From assembly GCA_937901525.1 (NCBI GenBank), contig CALDHX010000028.1, forward strand, positions 1 through 20,804: a stretch of DNA of 20,804 nt, given 5' to 3'. The notes beneath the pieces are model-generated. The model had not been told where the DNA came from. It searched no databases and saw only the letters and a program-made list of their open reading frames with translations. How positions within the stretch are numbered: position 1 is the first letter of the stretch; each line of letters opens with the position of its first letter. Source of the DNA: an uncultured Bacteroidales bacterium (GTDB lineage Bacteria; Bacteroidota; Bacteroidia; Bacteroidales; P3). Position numbers and translations under genes: made by a program. This document shows, piece after piece, positions 12,373 through 20,719 of this stretch.

Positions 12373-14073
12373 ATGGTTGTAAGACGATTTATTTTTTTAG
12401 TTTTTGTTTTAATTTTAGTTTCTCAATCACTGTCTTTTGCTCAAAAGGAAGACAAATTATATTTGAAAATAGGTTTTGAGGGGAGTTATATGAAAAGAAA
12501 CGATAACTCAAACATTGCTTCAACGGCTTTAAATCAAGCAAAGGATACTCTTTTTTCTGAAACTCTCAACACAAAGGGAGAAACAAAGGAGTATAGTGGA
12601 GGAATGAATATTGATTTGATTTATAAGATTGATAAAAAGAATGTTTTTTCGTTTTCTTTCTCTCAGTTGCAGCTAAGTAATCAAAATAATCTTTTTACTA
12701 ATCAAACAAGGATTGATTCATCTTTTGCAAATAGAATGCCGAGTGCTTATCGGGCAGAGGATTTTTATGAGTTTAAAAGTAGGGTTTCTAAGTTTGGGGC
12801 TTGTTATTCTTACAATACTAATGATAAGGGAGGAATTTTTGCTATTGGACTTGATGGAAGTTTTTCTAATTCTAAGAGTCGTGGCAATAATCTTAGGATT
12901 TATGATGTGCCTTCTTCGGTTTATTGGAATTTTAATGGACTTGATTGTTTTGAGTCTTCGGAAAATACACTTGCTTTAAATACTTTTTATAATATTGTTT
13001 ACGATGAGTCTTCTAAAATAAGTTTAGGACTAAGGTTAAATCACGATTGGAACGATAAAAACTCTAATTACAATTATTACGACTCGGTAAACTATATATA
13101 TAATGTTAAAGATTCCGCTTTCTCTTATATATATAGGTATAGAAATAGTGGTTTGAATTGTTTTTTCGATTGGAAACAAATTTTTAATCGCTTAACTATG
13201 AATGTGAGATTAGATTGGAATTTAAAAAATGAGGAGTTTAGTTATCAATCTCATTATTGGCCCGATGATACTTCTTATATGAAATCTACTATTGAGCCAT
13301 CTGTTTATCTTTTTTATAAAGCCAATAAAAATAATGACTTTAATTTTGCTTACACTCTTAGAACGACAACGCCCTCTGCAACAAATCTTACTATTCATAA
13401 GCTGTATGGAGGAGATAATTTCACGATTGGTAATCGCAATCTCAAATCTTCGCAAACACATTCCTTGATTGCAGGTTGGGAAAAAAGCTTTTCCTCTTCA
13501 CAAACACTATCTTTGAGTGCTTATTACAAGCATAGCTTCAACGAAATAGACTATGCGACAGATTTTACGCTTGATGATTATTATGGATATATGATTGCTT
13601 ATTCTATGCCTTACAATATGAAAACTTCTTTTAGATATGGATTAGATGCAACCGCAAATTTAACGATTGGAAACCTGTTTTCTGCTTCTCTTTTTGCTAA
13701 TATATATAGGTATTATTATGAAATAGATTACCCAAAAACAGGATTCTACTCCTCTGCTACTACTTCCTATTCGTTTAACTTAAAGTTGTGGCGACAATTC
13801 TTTAAAAATACTGAACTTTACGCCTCATTTAACTATTCTTCACCTGTTTCAAGGCTATTTTACCAGCAAAAAGAAAATTATAGCATAGATTTAGGAGTAA
13901 AAACAGAGGTCTTTGATAAGAAATTATCCTTGTTTGTTGATTTTATAGATGTGTTTAATCTCAGCAAACAAGGATATGAAATCACAAATCCTTACTTTTC
14001 TTCTTTTAATTTGAATGAATATAAAGGTATATATGTAAGGTTTGGAGTTAGCTATAAGTTTGGAAAAATCTAA
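12373..14073 (+). CDS. TonB-receptor-like outer-membrane beta-barrel protein without plug
   Basis: A signal peptide at 1-24 (MVVRRFIFLVFVLILVSQSL...SFAQ) is followed by about 540 residues of long amphipathic strands with turns rich in Asn, Asp and Ser. The segment RTTTPSATNLTIHKLYGGDN followed by FTIGNRNLKSSQTHSL resembles the R-x-P-S...L.P.....GN..L.PE....E.G. stretch of the outer-membrane beta-barrel family related to TonB-dependent receptors. The closing part has long aromatic-ended strands (VDFIDVFNLSKQGYE, then YVRFGVSYKFGKI). Members of this family usually carry an N-terminal carboxypeptidase-like domain and a plug before the barrel. Neither is present here: the barrel begins right after the signal peptide. 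It may be a simple porin or adhesin-like protein. Transcribed divergently from buk; its stop faces the purN stop with one base between. Confidence 0.75.
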   Translation: MVVRRFIFLVFVLILVSQSLSFAQKEDKLYLKIGFEGSYMKRNDNSNIASTALNQAKDTLFSETLNTKGETKEYSGGMNIDLIYKIDKKNVFSFSFSQLQLSNQNNLFTNQTRIDSSFANRMPSAYRAEDFYEFKSRVSKFGACYSYNTNDKGGIFAIGLDGSFSNSKSRGNNLRIYDVPSSVYWNFNGLDCFESSENTLALNTFYNIVYDESSKISLGLRLNHDWNDKNSNYNYYDSVNYIYNVKDSAFSYIYRYRNSGLNCFFDWKQIFNRLTMNVRLDWNLKNEEFSYQSHYWPDDTSYMKSTIEPSVYLFYKANKNNDFNFAYTLRTTTPSATNLTIHKLYGGDNFTIGNRNLKSSQTHSLIAGWEKSFSSSQTLSLSAYYKHSFNEIDYATDFTLDDYYGYMIAYSMPYNMKTSFRYGLDATANLTIGNLFSASLFANIYRYYYEIDYPKTGFYSSATTSYSFNLKLWRQFFKNTELYASFNYSSPVSRLFYQQKENYSIDLGVKTEVFDKKLSLFVDFIDVFNLSKQGYEITNPYFSSFNLNEYKGIYVRFGVSYKFGKI

Positions 14074-14074
14074 A

Positions 14075-14641
14075 CTAAGAAAGCAAGTTGTCAATCACCT
14101 TTGGAAAATGTTCTTTCTCTAATAAATGGATTTTTTCTGCTAAACTATCGGCAGTATCCTCAGGAGTGATTGAACATTTTGCTTGAAATATTATATTGCC
14201 TTCATCGTATTTTTCATTGACATAATGAATAGTTATTCCGGATTCTTGTTCCTTTGCTGCAATTACTGCTTGGTGAACATGATGTCCGTGCATTCCTTTT
14301 CCACCATACTTAGGTAATAAAGCAGGGTGTATGTTTATTATTTTATTTTCATAATTCTTTAATATATTGCTTGGTACGAGCCAAAGGAATCCTGCAAGTA
14401 CAATGAAATCTATTTGATTTTCTAAAAGGCATTCTACAACTTTGTCGGAAGAATAAAAATCCTCTCGATTAAAGTACACACTCTTTACATTTAATTGCTT
14501 TGCACGTTCAACAACGTAGGCATTTGCCTTATTGACTACAAGCAATTCTATTTTTATATCGCTATTCTTTTCTATAAAATATTCACAAATTTGTTGGAAG
14601 TTTGTTCCGCTTCCCGATGCAAACACAGCTAATCTTTTCAT
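14075..14641 (-). CDS. purN: Phosphoribosylglycinamide formyltransferase
   Basis: PurN transfers a formyl group from 10-formyltetrahydrofolate to GAR in purine synthesis. The product has 188 residues, close to the usual ~190-210. It has the phosphate-binding loop FASGSGTNFQ (7-16), LAGFLWLVP (82-90), the catalytic Asn103 and His105 in NIHPALLPKYGGKGMHGHHV, and Asp146 in YDEGNIIFQ, with SGITIHYVNE before it. The KYGGKGMHGHHVHQAV form of the loop is typical of Bacteroidota enzymes. The gene runs divergently from acpP, with 213 bases between the two starts; the same purN/acpP/fabF/rnc order is common in this phylum. Confidence 0.95.
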   Translation of the reverse strand: MKRLAVFASGSGTNFQQICEYFIEKNSDIKIELLVVNKANAYVVERAKQLNVKSVYFNREDFYSSDKVVECLLENQIDFIVLAGFLWLVPSNILKNYENKIINIHPALLPKYGGKGMHGHHVHQAVIAAKEQESGITIHYVNEKYDEGNIIFQAKCSITPEDTADSLAEKIHLLEKEHFPKVIDNLLS

Positions 14642-14669
14642 CTCTATTTTTTTATTTAATTCTTATTTG

Positions 14670-14677
14670 CAAAAATA
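14670..14677 (-). promoter_or_regulatory. -7 box for purN
   Basis: TATTTTTG on the minus strand matches TAnnTTTG, 28 bases before the ATG at 14641. No purine riboswitch fold is evident in the 213-base divergent region; the acpP side has only a looser TTATTTTG at 14815-14822. Confidence 0.55.
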
Positions 14678-14854
14678 ATATTTTAGATTAAAACACGATT
14701 TTTATTTATTTTATGATAAAAAGGTTGTATTATTAAAATATTATAATTCAAGATATTAAATAATTCTGCTTTATCATTTCTCTTTGTTTTTTTGTCTAAT
14801 TGTAGTTTTTTTCGTTATTTTGCAAATCAGTTTAATTATAAAAACTTAATAGAT

Positions 14855-15091
14855 ATGTCTGAAATTTCAACAAAAGTGATAGCTATCGTAGTTGATAAGC
14901 TAGGTGTAGAAGAAAGTCAAGTTACTCCTGAAGCAAACTTCACTAGTGATTTGGGAGCAGATTCATTAGACACTGTAGAATTGATCATGGAATTAGAAAA
15001 AGAATTCAATATTTCTATACCAGATGATCAAGCTGAAAAAATAGCAACAGTAGGTGATGCTATCACATACATCGAAAACAACGCTAAATAA
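14855..15091 (+). CDS. acpP: Acyl carrier protein
   Basis: ACP carries growing acyl chains on a 4'-phosphopantetheine arm during fatty-acid synthesis. The start at 14855 gives MSEISTKVIAIVVDKLGVEE and a 78-residue, very acidic four-helix protein. The attachment site is Ser37 in LGADSLDTVELIMELEKEF. The open frame extends upstream to 14792, but the extra codons (MSNCSFF...) do not match any ACP and would cross the promoter region. It is the first gene of the acpP-fabF-rnc-lipA run, 15 bases before fabF. It is also linked to lipA by function, since LipA works on an octanoyl chain built on ACP. Confidence 0.97.
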   Translation: MSEISTKVIAIVVDKLGVEESQVTPEANFTSDLGADSLDTVELIMELEKEFNISIPDDQAEKIATVGDAITYIENNAK

Positions 15092-15106
15092 TTTCATTTC
15101 ATAATC

Positions 15107-16354
15107 ATGGAAATGAAACGTGTTGTAGTTACAGGGTTAGGCGCACTTACTCCAATAGGAAACAATATTGAAGAATATTGGCAAGGACTTATAAATGGAG
15201 TAAGTGGGGCTGCCCCTATAACTTATTTTGATGCTTCACAAGCTAAAACTCAGTTTGCTTGTGAATTGAAAAACTTTGACGGAAATAAGTTTTTCGATAG
15301 AAAAGAAATAAGAAAATACGATAAATTTGCTCAATACGGTATAGTTGCTGCTGACCAAGCGATGCTTGATTCTGGAATTGATTTAGAAAAACTTGACAAA
15401 GACAGAGCAGGTGTTATTTGGGCATCAGGTATTGGTGGTATAATAACATTCCAAGAAGAAATTATTTCTTTTGCAAAAGGAGATGGTGCGTTAAGATTTA
15501 GTCCATTCTTCATTCCAAAGATGATAGCAGATATTTGTGCAGGTCATATATCAATAAAATATGATTTAAGAGGACCTAACTTTGCAACAGTATCAGCTTG
15601 TGCTTCTTCTGCTAATGCAATTGCAGATGCTTTCATGTATATTAAAGCAGGAAAGGCAGATGTTATGGTTTGTGGAGGAAGTGAAGCCGCTATTTCTGAG
15701 GCTGGAGTTGGTGGATTTAGTTCAATGCACGCTATTTCTCAAAGAAATGATGACCCTGCAACAGCTTCTCGTCCATTTGATAAAGATAGAGATGGATTTG
15801 TATTAGGAGAAGGTGCAGGAGCTTTGATTTTGGAAAGTTATGAACACGCTATTGCACGTGGAGCAAAGATTTACGCTGAAATATGTGGAGCTGGACTAAC
15901 AGCTGATGCGCATCACATGACTGCACCTCACCCAGAAGGAAGAGGAGCAATGAATGCGATGAAAGAAGCAATGAGAGAAGCTAATCTTTCATTGGAAGAA
16001 GTTCACCACATTAACACTCACGGAACATCAACGCCACTTGGAGATATTGCAGAAATAAGTGCCATTGAAAAATTATTTGGCGAACACGCTAAAAACATAA
16101 ATATTAACTCTACAAAGAGTATGACAGGACACTTATTAGGAGCAGCAGGTGCAATTGAAGCTATTGCAACTGTATTAGCTATACATAATAGTATGGTTCC
16201 TCCAACAATAAATCACTTTACTGATGATCCTGAAATTCCTCAATTGAACTTTACTTTTGGAAAGGCTCAAAAGAGAGAAATAAAAGGAGCTTTAAGTAAT
16301 ACATTCGGATTTGGCGGACATAATGCGTGTCTTGCATTTAAGAAATATGAATAG
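15107..16354 (+). CDS. fabF: Beta-ketoacyl-ACP synthase II
   Basis: FabF (KASII) extends acyl chains by Claisen condensation with malonyl-ACP. It has 415 residues, the usual size, and starts KRVVVTGLGALTPIGNN. The Cys-His-His triad is complete: Cys165 in TVSACASSAN, His305 in HINTHGTSTPLGD and His342 in SMTGHLLGAAGAIEA, with the supporting Lys337. The glycine-rich end NTFGFGGHNA is present. Two in-frame ATGs lie at 15107 and 15113; the second (MKRVVVTG) matches most homologues slightly better, so the first two residues are uncertain. Only 3 bases separate it from rnc. Confidence 0.97.
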   Translation: MEMKRVVVTGLGALTPIGNNIEEYWQGLINGVSGAAPITYFDASQAKTQFACELKNFDGNKFFDRKEIRKYDKFAQYGIVAADQAMLDSGIDLEKLDKDRAGVIWASGIGGIITFQEEIISFAKGDGALRFSPFFIPKMIADICAGHISIKYDLRGPNFATVSACASSANAIADAFMYIKAGKADVMVCGGSEAAISEAGVGGFSSMHAISQRNDDPATASRPFDKDRDGFVLGEGAGALILESYEHAIARGAKIYAEICGAGLTADAHHMTAPHPEGRGAMNAMKEAMREANLSLEEVHHINTHGTSTPLGDIAEISAIEKLFGEHAKNININSTKSMTGHLLGAAGAIEAIATVLAIHNSMVPPTINHFTDDPEIPQLNFTFGKAQKREIKGALSNTFGFGGHNACLAFKKYE

Positions 16355-16357
16355 AAA

Positions 16358-17116
16358 ATGTTTCTTATAAAGAGAGACAAGAAAAAAGAAGATATAGAAC
16401 TTCTAAAATTTTTGAGAAATATTCTTGGGTGTAAGCCTAAGAATATTTCTATTTATAAACTAAGTCTTATACATAAGTCTTGTTCTATAATAGATGAGAA
16501 GGGCAATAAACTAAATAATGAGCGTTTAGAATATCTTGGAGATGCCGTTCTTAGTTCGATAGTAGGAGAGTTTCTATTTAAGAAATATCCATTAAAAGGC
16601 GAAGGTTTTTTGACAGAAATGCGTTCAAAAATTGTCAGCCGTGCTTCTTTAAATAAATTATCTGTAAAAATAGGATTAAGCCAACTTATAGAATATAATA
16701 AAAACGTACATTCTATAAATTATAGCTCGGTAAATGGAGATGCTTTTGAAGCTTTAGTAGGAGCTATCTATTTGGATAGAGGATATGATTTTACATACAA
16801 GCTATTAATAAAGAAAGTACTTTCAATACATCTTAATATAGATGAAATAGAGAATACAACTTGGAATTATAAAAGTAAAATAATAGATTGGTGTCAAAAG
16901 AATAGAAAAAAAATATCCTTTGAAGTAGTAGAATCAAAGATAATAAGTCATAGAATGCACTATATTGTTCAGGTGATTATCGATGGACAAGCACAAGAAC
17001 AAGCAGAAGATTACTCAATTAAAGCAGCAGAACAACTTGCAGCAGAAAAAACATTAAAAAAGATTTTAGAAAATGAGCAACAATTCTCAACGCAAACCGG
17101 AATGGTTGAAAATTAA
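16358..17116 (+). CDS. rnc: Ribonuclease III
   Basis: RNase III cuts double-stranded RNA, including rRNA precursors. The product has 252 residues with the catalytic domain at about 12-160 and a dsRNA-binding domain at about 175-243. The signature NERLEYLGDAVL (54-65) supplies Glu55, Glu58 and Asp62. The second metal site is Asp128 and Glu131 in NGDAFEALVGAIYLD. The dsRNA-binding domain shows NYKSKIIDWCQKN, the K/Y-rich middle HRMHYIVQVIIDG and the closing helix AAEQLAAEKTLKKIL. The 3' end overlaps the start of lipA by 44 bases. Codons are AT-rich, as in its neighbours. Confidence 0.96.
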   Translation: MFLIKRDKKKEDIELLKFLRNILGCKPKNISIYKLSLIHKSCSIIDEKGNKLNNERLEYLGDAVLSSIVGEFLFKKYPLKGEGFLTEMRSKIVSRASLNKLSVKIGLSQLIEYNKNVHSINYSSVNGDAFEALVGAIYLDRGYDFTYKLLIKKVLSIHLNIDEIENTTWNYKSKIIDWCQKNRKKISFEVVESKIISHRMHYIVQVIIDGQAQEQAEDYSIKAAEQLAAEKTLKKILENEQQFSTQTGMVEN

Positions 17117-17942
17117 ACTTGAAACAGGAGAAAACTATCCAAAAGTAAAGAAGATAGTTGAATTAAATAAATTACACACAATTTGTTCAAGTGGAAAATG
17201 CCCTAATATAGGACAATGTTGGAGTATAGGTACAGCAACATTTATGATTTCAGGGGATGTTTGTACGCGTTCTTGTAAATTCTGTGCAACAAAAACAGGA
17301 GTTCCAATGCCATTGGACGAAAACGAACCTCAAAAGATTGCAAATTCTGTCAATCTTATGAAATTAAAACATTGCGTTATTACTTCTGTGGATAGAGACG
17401 ACTTAGAAGATAAGAGTGCAAGTCATTGGGCAAAGACAATAGAAGCAACAAGAGAATTAAATCCAAATACAACAATAGAAGTTTTAACGCCAGACTTTGA
17501 TGGTGATGAAAACTTATTGAAAATTGTTTTTGATGCAAAACCAGATGTGTTTGGGCATAATATGGAAACAGTAAAACGTCTTTCAAACCAAACACGCAGT
17601 AGAGCAAAATATGATGTGAGCTTAAAAGTTCTTGAACTTGCAGCAAAAGCAGGCTTAATAACAAAAACAGGTATAATGGTAGGTTTAGGCGAAACAGAAG
17701 AAGAAGTTGTAGAGCTAATGAAAGATATAAGAAATGTAGGAGTTAGACTTTTTACAATAGGTCAATATCTTCAACCAACACACAAACATATCCCTGTTAT
17801 TGAATATGTAACACCAGAACAATTTGCAAAATATAGAGAAATAGGAATGTCCTTAGGATTTGATAACGTTGAAAGTGGTCCTTTGGTACGTTCATCTTAC
17901 ATGGCAGAGAAAACATTTCTTGAATCAAAGATAAAGAAATAA
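17073..17942 (+). CDS. lipA: Lipoyl synthase
   Basis: LipA inserts two sulfurs into protein-bound octanoyl groups to make lipoate for 2-oxoacid dehydrogenases and the glycine cleavage system. It is a radical-SAM enzyme of 289 residues. The auxiliary cluster Cys are 38, 43 and 49 in CSSGKCPNIGQC, and the SAM cluster Cys are 64, 68 and 71 in CTRSCKFC. The C-terminal RSSY (273-276), whose Ser ligates the auxiliary cluster, is present. The ATG at 17073 is inside rnc (44-base overlap); it gives the family-typical opening RKPEWLKIKLETGENY, so a later start would remove conserved sequence. No lipB or lplA gene is in the window. Confidence 0.97.
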   Translation: MSNNSQRKPEWLKIKLETGENYPKVKKIVELNKLHTICSSGKCPNIGQCWSIGTATFMISGDVCTRSCKFCATKTGVPMPLDENEPQKIANSVNLMKLKHCVITSVDRDDLEDKSASHWAKTIEATRELNPNTTIEVLTPDFDGDENLLKIVFDAKPDVFGHNMETVKRLSNQTRSRAKYDVSLKVLELAAKAGLITKTGIMVGLGETEEEVVELMKDIRNVGVRLFTIGQYLQPTHKHIPVIEYVTPEQFAKYREIGMSLGFDNVESGPLVRSSYMAEKTFLESKIKK

Positions 17943-17948
17943 AAAAAT

Positions 17949-18989
17949 ATGAATAGAACGTCTATTTTATTTATCATTGTAGTAATGGTAACAATGTTGT
18001 TTACATCTTGCAACGAATGGTTTGAAGAAGATGAATTGAATTATAGTTGTGTAAAGACTTTTACTATTGCACCTAATAAGTGGATTTCAGAATTTGAAAT
18101 TTCCCCTAATGGAAATCGTTTCTTTGCTGAAGTCAATAATGTGGTCTATATTTGCGATTTTAATACAGGAAATATTATTGATAGTTTTCCTAATGAATGG
18201 GTGTCTTCGTGTTGTTGGAGTCCTGATGGAAATAGAATAGTAGTTGGATACAGCTGGTTGGAGCTATGGGACGCAAATTCATGTAGAAGGTTGGAATATA
18301 TTACAAGAGACTCTTTTGACTACATTAATCGTTCGGAAACTTATTATTCTTTAAATTTCAATCGCAATGGAACTCGCATAGCAGGAGGTGCGATTGAACA
18401 ATATTGGATAGCTCCAGAAGGTTCTACAGAAATAATTGCAGGTCCAGGACAAGGATTTATAAATATATGGGATGTAAATGGAGATAATTATACTTATATA
18501 AAAACTATAGAAGAACATACCCAGATTATTGGCGACTTAATTTGGAGTCCTGATGGAAATAGAATAGTTACTGCTTCTTCTGATAGCACGCTTAGAATAT
18601 TAGATGTAAACGAAGGTAGATGTTTAAAAGTATTAAAACATAAAGATGAAATTTGGGCAGTTGCTGCTAACGCCGATTTTAGTCGCATAGCCTCTGGCTC
18701 ATGTGATGGAAAAATTAAAATTTGGAATCCAAACACAGGAGAATGTGTCAAAACAATAAACGGACATAATGATTATATTCAATCATTAGTATTTAGTCCT
18801 GATGGAAAATATTTAGTTAGTGGTTCGACAGATAAAACCATGAAAATATGGGACGTAAATACAGGAGATCGTTTACAAAAATGCAGAGGCTTTGATGGAG
18901 ATGTAAGACGTGTAAGATTTACTCCAGATGGCAAGTATATAGTTACCGCATCTTATGATGGAACTGTTAAAGTTTGGTCGCAAGAATAA
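17949..18989 (+). CDS. WD40-repeat lipoprotein
   Basis: Lipobox LFTSC puts the acylated Cys at residue 21 after a hydrophobic signal (MNRTSILFIIVVMVTMLFTS). The remaining 325 residues are WD40-type beta-propeller repeats. The late ones are classic, with SPDGKYLVSGSTDKTMKIWD (about 280-300) and TPDGKYIVTASYDGTVKVW at the end; the early ones are diverged, with WSPDGNRIVVGY and an insertion near 115-165. Seven blades are likely. It should be a membrane-anchored protein-binding scaffold in the periplasm or on the outer membrane. It starts 6 bases after lipA and ends at a strong terminator, so it is the last gene of the run. A functional link with lipoate synthesis is not evident. WD40 proteins of this eukaryote-like form occur widely in Bacteroidota; no partner can be named. 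Confidence 0.88.
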   Translation: MNRTSILFIIVVMVTMLFTSCNEWFEEDELNYSCVKTFTIAPNKWISEFEISPNGNRFFAEVNNVVYICDFNTGNIIDSFPNEWVSSCCWSPDGNRIVVGYSWLELWDANSCRRLEYITRDSFDYINRSETYYSLNFNRNGTRIAGGAIEQYWIAPEGSTEIIAGPGQGFINIWDVNGDNYTYIKTIEEHTQIIGDLIWSPDGNRIVTASSDSTLRILDVNEGRCLKVLKHKDEIWAVAANADFSRIASGSCDGKIKIWNPNTGECVKTINGHNDYIQSLVFSPDGKYLVSGSTDKTMKIWDVNTGDRLQKCRGFDGDVRRVRFTPDGKYIVTASYDGTVKVWSQE

Positions 18990-19005
18990 CAAAAGAATCA
19001 AGAAA

Positions 19006-19050
19006 AGAAAAATGCTCGTTAGTAATCTCAAACTAACGAGCATTTTTTTT
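19006..19050 (+). terminator. Strong bidirectional terminator
   Basis: The perfect 13-base stem AATGCTCGTTAGT / ACTAACGAGCATT (19011-19023, 19032-19044) has an 8-base loop, followed by eight T. It closes the acpP-to-WD40 run and can end the T9SS cargo transcript coming from the right, whose stop is at 19154; nothing else is seen in between. Confidence 0.92.
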
Positions 19051-19153
19051 CTTTGATTTATTAAAATATTTCAAAGAGTTATTTTTTTATTTCTATGTTT
19101 TAGAAAATTATTTCTTTGTTTTATTTTCAATTAATATTTCAATTTTCTATATT

Positions 19154-20707
19154 TTATTGTTTGATTACTTTCTTGGTTGTAACCTTTTTATCATTTATCA
19201 ATCTTAGATAATAAATTCCAGAAGGTAAGGCTTCAATATTTATTTGTTTTTCGTGGTTAAATATCATTAGTCTTTTACCTGTTAAGTCCATTACTTCAAT
19301 TTGTTCTATTGTTGTGCTGAAATTGATAATGTTTTGAGTTGGATTTGGATAGAAATTAATATTTTCTTCTTCTACATCATTCAAAGAAACTTGGTAAGTA
19401 AGGTTTAAGATAAGTAAACTATCGCAACCATTTTCGTCAGTCAAGATTTGTGTATATGTTCCTGGCTCTGATTCGCAGAATCCATACTCTTGATAAACTT
19501 CTCCTTCAATAATAGAGGCATCAATCTCTGTTATAATTTGGCTAAATATTGCTGTAAGATTTGTGTCTTTTGTAATTTCAATTGTTCTTGGGTTTTCGGT
19601 GTTACCATCACTCCAACCAATAAAGCGAGTACATAGATTTGTATTTGCAGTTAAGATTACGTAACCACAATCTTCTTGAATATCAACCCAACCCCAATCC
19701 ATATTGTTTGGATTGACAGAAACTTCAAAGTTAATCGTTGCAATATTTGAATAACCGAAAGAATCCCAACCAGGAGTGGTTGCATAAATATCTATACTTT
19801 GACAAGGAACGTATAAAGTTGCACCTTCGCATTGTTTAAATACTTGAACAGAGTATTCAATATCAGGAGGCGTTGTTGCTAAGCAAGTAATAGTCTCTAA
19901 ATTCATACAATCACAAAAAGTATTGTCGCCTATATATTTCACATTTTCTCCAATAGTTAGAGAAGTCAAAGCACTACATTTTTCAAATGCTCCATTGACT
20001 GCAACATACGAAGTTCCTCCTATTGAATCCACTGAATTAGGAATAGTTATTGAAGTTAGAGCATCACAAGACATAAATGCAGAATTAGAAATATATTTAA
20101 GATTGTTAGAAAAGTTTACTGTGGTTAAAGAATCTTGATTAAAAGCAAATTTAACAGGTAATCTCTTAACGCTATCGCCTATATTTATTGTTTTAAAGTA
20201 ACAATATTCAAATTGTTTGTTGAAATCGCTATGTTGTTCTACGTTATAATTCAAAGTTGTTGCACCATGACAACGATAAAACGCTTCATCTCCAATTTGA
20301 ATTACGCTACTTGGAATGCTAATAATTGTAAAAGAATGACAATGAAAGAAAGCCTTTTCACCAATGTGAGTAACGCTATTTGGTATAATAACATTTGATA
20401 AATTAACACATTCCCAAAAAGCACTACTTCCAATAGTTATAATAGTATTTGGAATAATTACTGAGGTTAAATTATCACAACCGCTAAATGCTCCGTTTCC
20501 TATTGCAACTACTTGGTGAGTTAGTCCTACACTATCAGTAATCGTTGCAGGAATAACAACATTTGTTGCAGAATAACTACAAGATTGGACTATTGCATCG
20601 CCTTTGTCAGCTATATAATAGGTTAAATCTCCAATAGTAATTTCTGATTGAGAAAATAAAATGTTCATACATAAAATTGAACACAAGAAAGAAAATGTCT
20701 TTTTCAT
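19154..20707 (-). CDS. BspA-type leucine-rich repeat protein with T9SS sorting domain
   Basis: A secreted protein of 517 residues. The signal peptide is at 1-19 (ending LFSQS). BspA/LRR_5-type repeats at about 40-310 recur as VTHIGEKAFFHCHSFTIISI, TIGSSAFWECVNLSNVIIPN and related units with the I-G-x-x-A-F-x-x-C-x-x-L/F core. A divergent InlB-like repeat follows at about 329-390 (FIGWSDGNTENP, LTAIF), then a Gly/Cys-containing region (391-442). The type A T9SS C-terminal domain is at 443-517, with FYPNPTQNIINF, EQIEVMDLTGKRL and LPSGIYYLRL before the Lys-rich end TTKKVIKQ. The sorting domain marks export by T9SS and release to or anchoring on the cell surface. BspA-like LRRs often bind host or matrix proteins, but the ligand here is unknown. 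It lies 12 bases downstream of a second cargo gene. Confidence 0.9.
   Translation of the reverse strand: MKKTFSFLCSILCMNILFSQSEITIGDLTYYIADKGDAIVQSCSYSATNVVIPATITDSVGLTHQVVAIGNGAFSGCDNLTSVIIPNTIITIGSSAFWECVNLSNVIIPNSVTHIGEKAFFHCHSFTIISIPSSVIQIGDEAFYRCHGATTLNYNVEQHSDFNKQFEYCYFKTINIGDSVKRLPVKFAFNQDSLTTVNFSNNLKYISNSAFMSCDALTSITIPNSVDSIGGTSYVAVNGAFEKCSALTSLTIGENVKYIGDNTFCDCMNLETITCLATTPPDIEYSVQVFKQCEGATLYVPCQSIDIYATTPGWDSFGYSNIATINFEVSVNPNNMDWGWVDIQEDCGYVILTANTNLCTRFIGWSDGNTENPRTIEITKDTNLTAIFSQIITEIDASIIEGEVYQEYGFCESEPGTYTQILTDENGCDSLLILNLTYQVSLNDVEEENINFYPNPTQNIINFSTTIEQIEVMDLTGKRLMIFNHEKQINIEALPSGIYYLRLINDKKVTTKKVIKQ
19161..19238. repeat. Near-identical sorting-domain DNA repeat, copy 1
   Basis: This 78-base stretch, coding for the end of the sorting domain, is repeated at 20727-20804 with a single difference at 19183 (C against T, Val to Ile). 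The second copy runs off the window, so the full repeat is likely longer. Confidence 0.95.
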
Positions 20708-20719
20708 ATGCTAAGTTAT

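Noticed and set aside
14642..14854. Purine riboswitch upstream of purN
   Set aside because: I looked for a paired three-way fold and found only AT-rich sequence with a promoter box.
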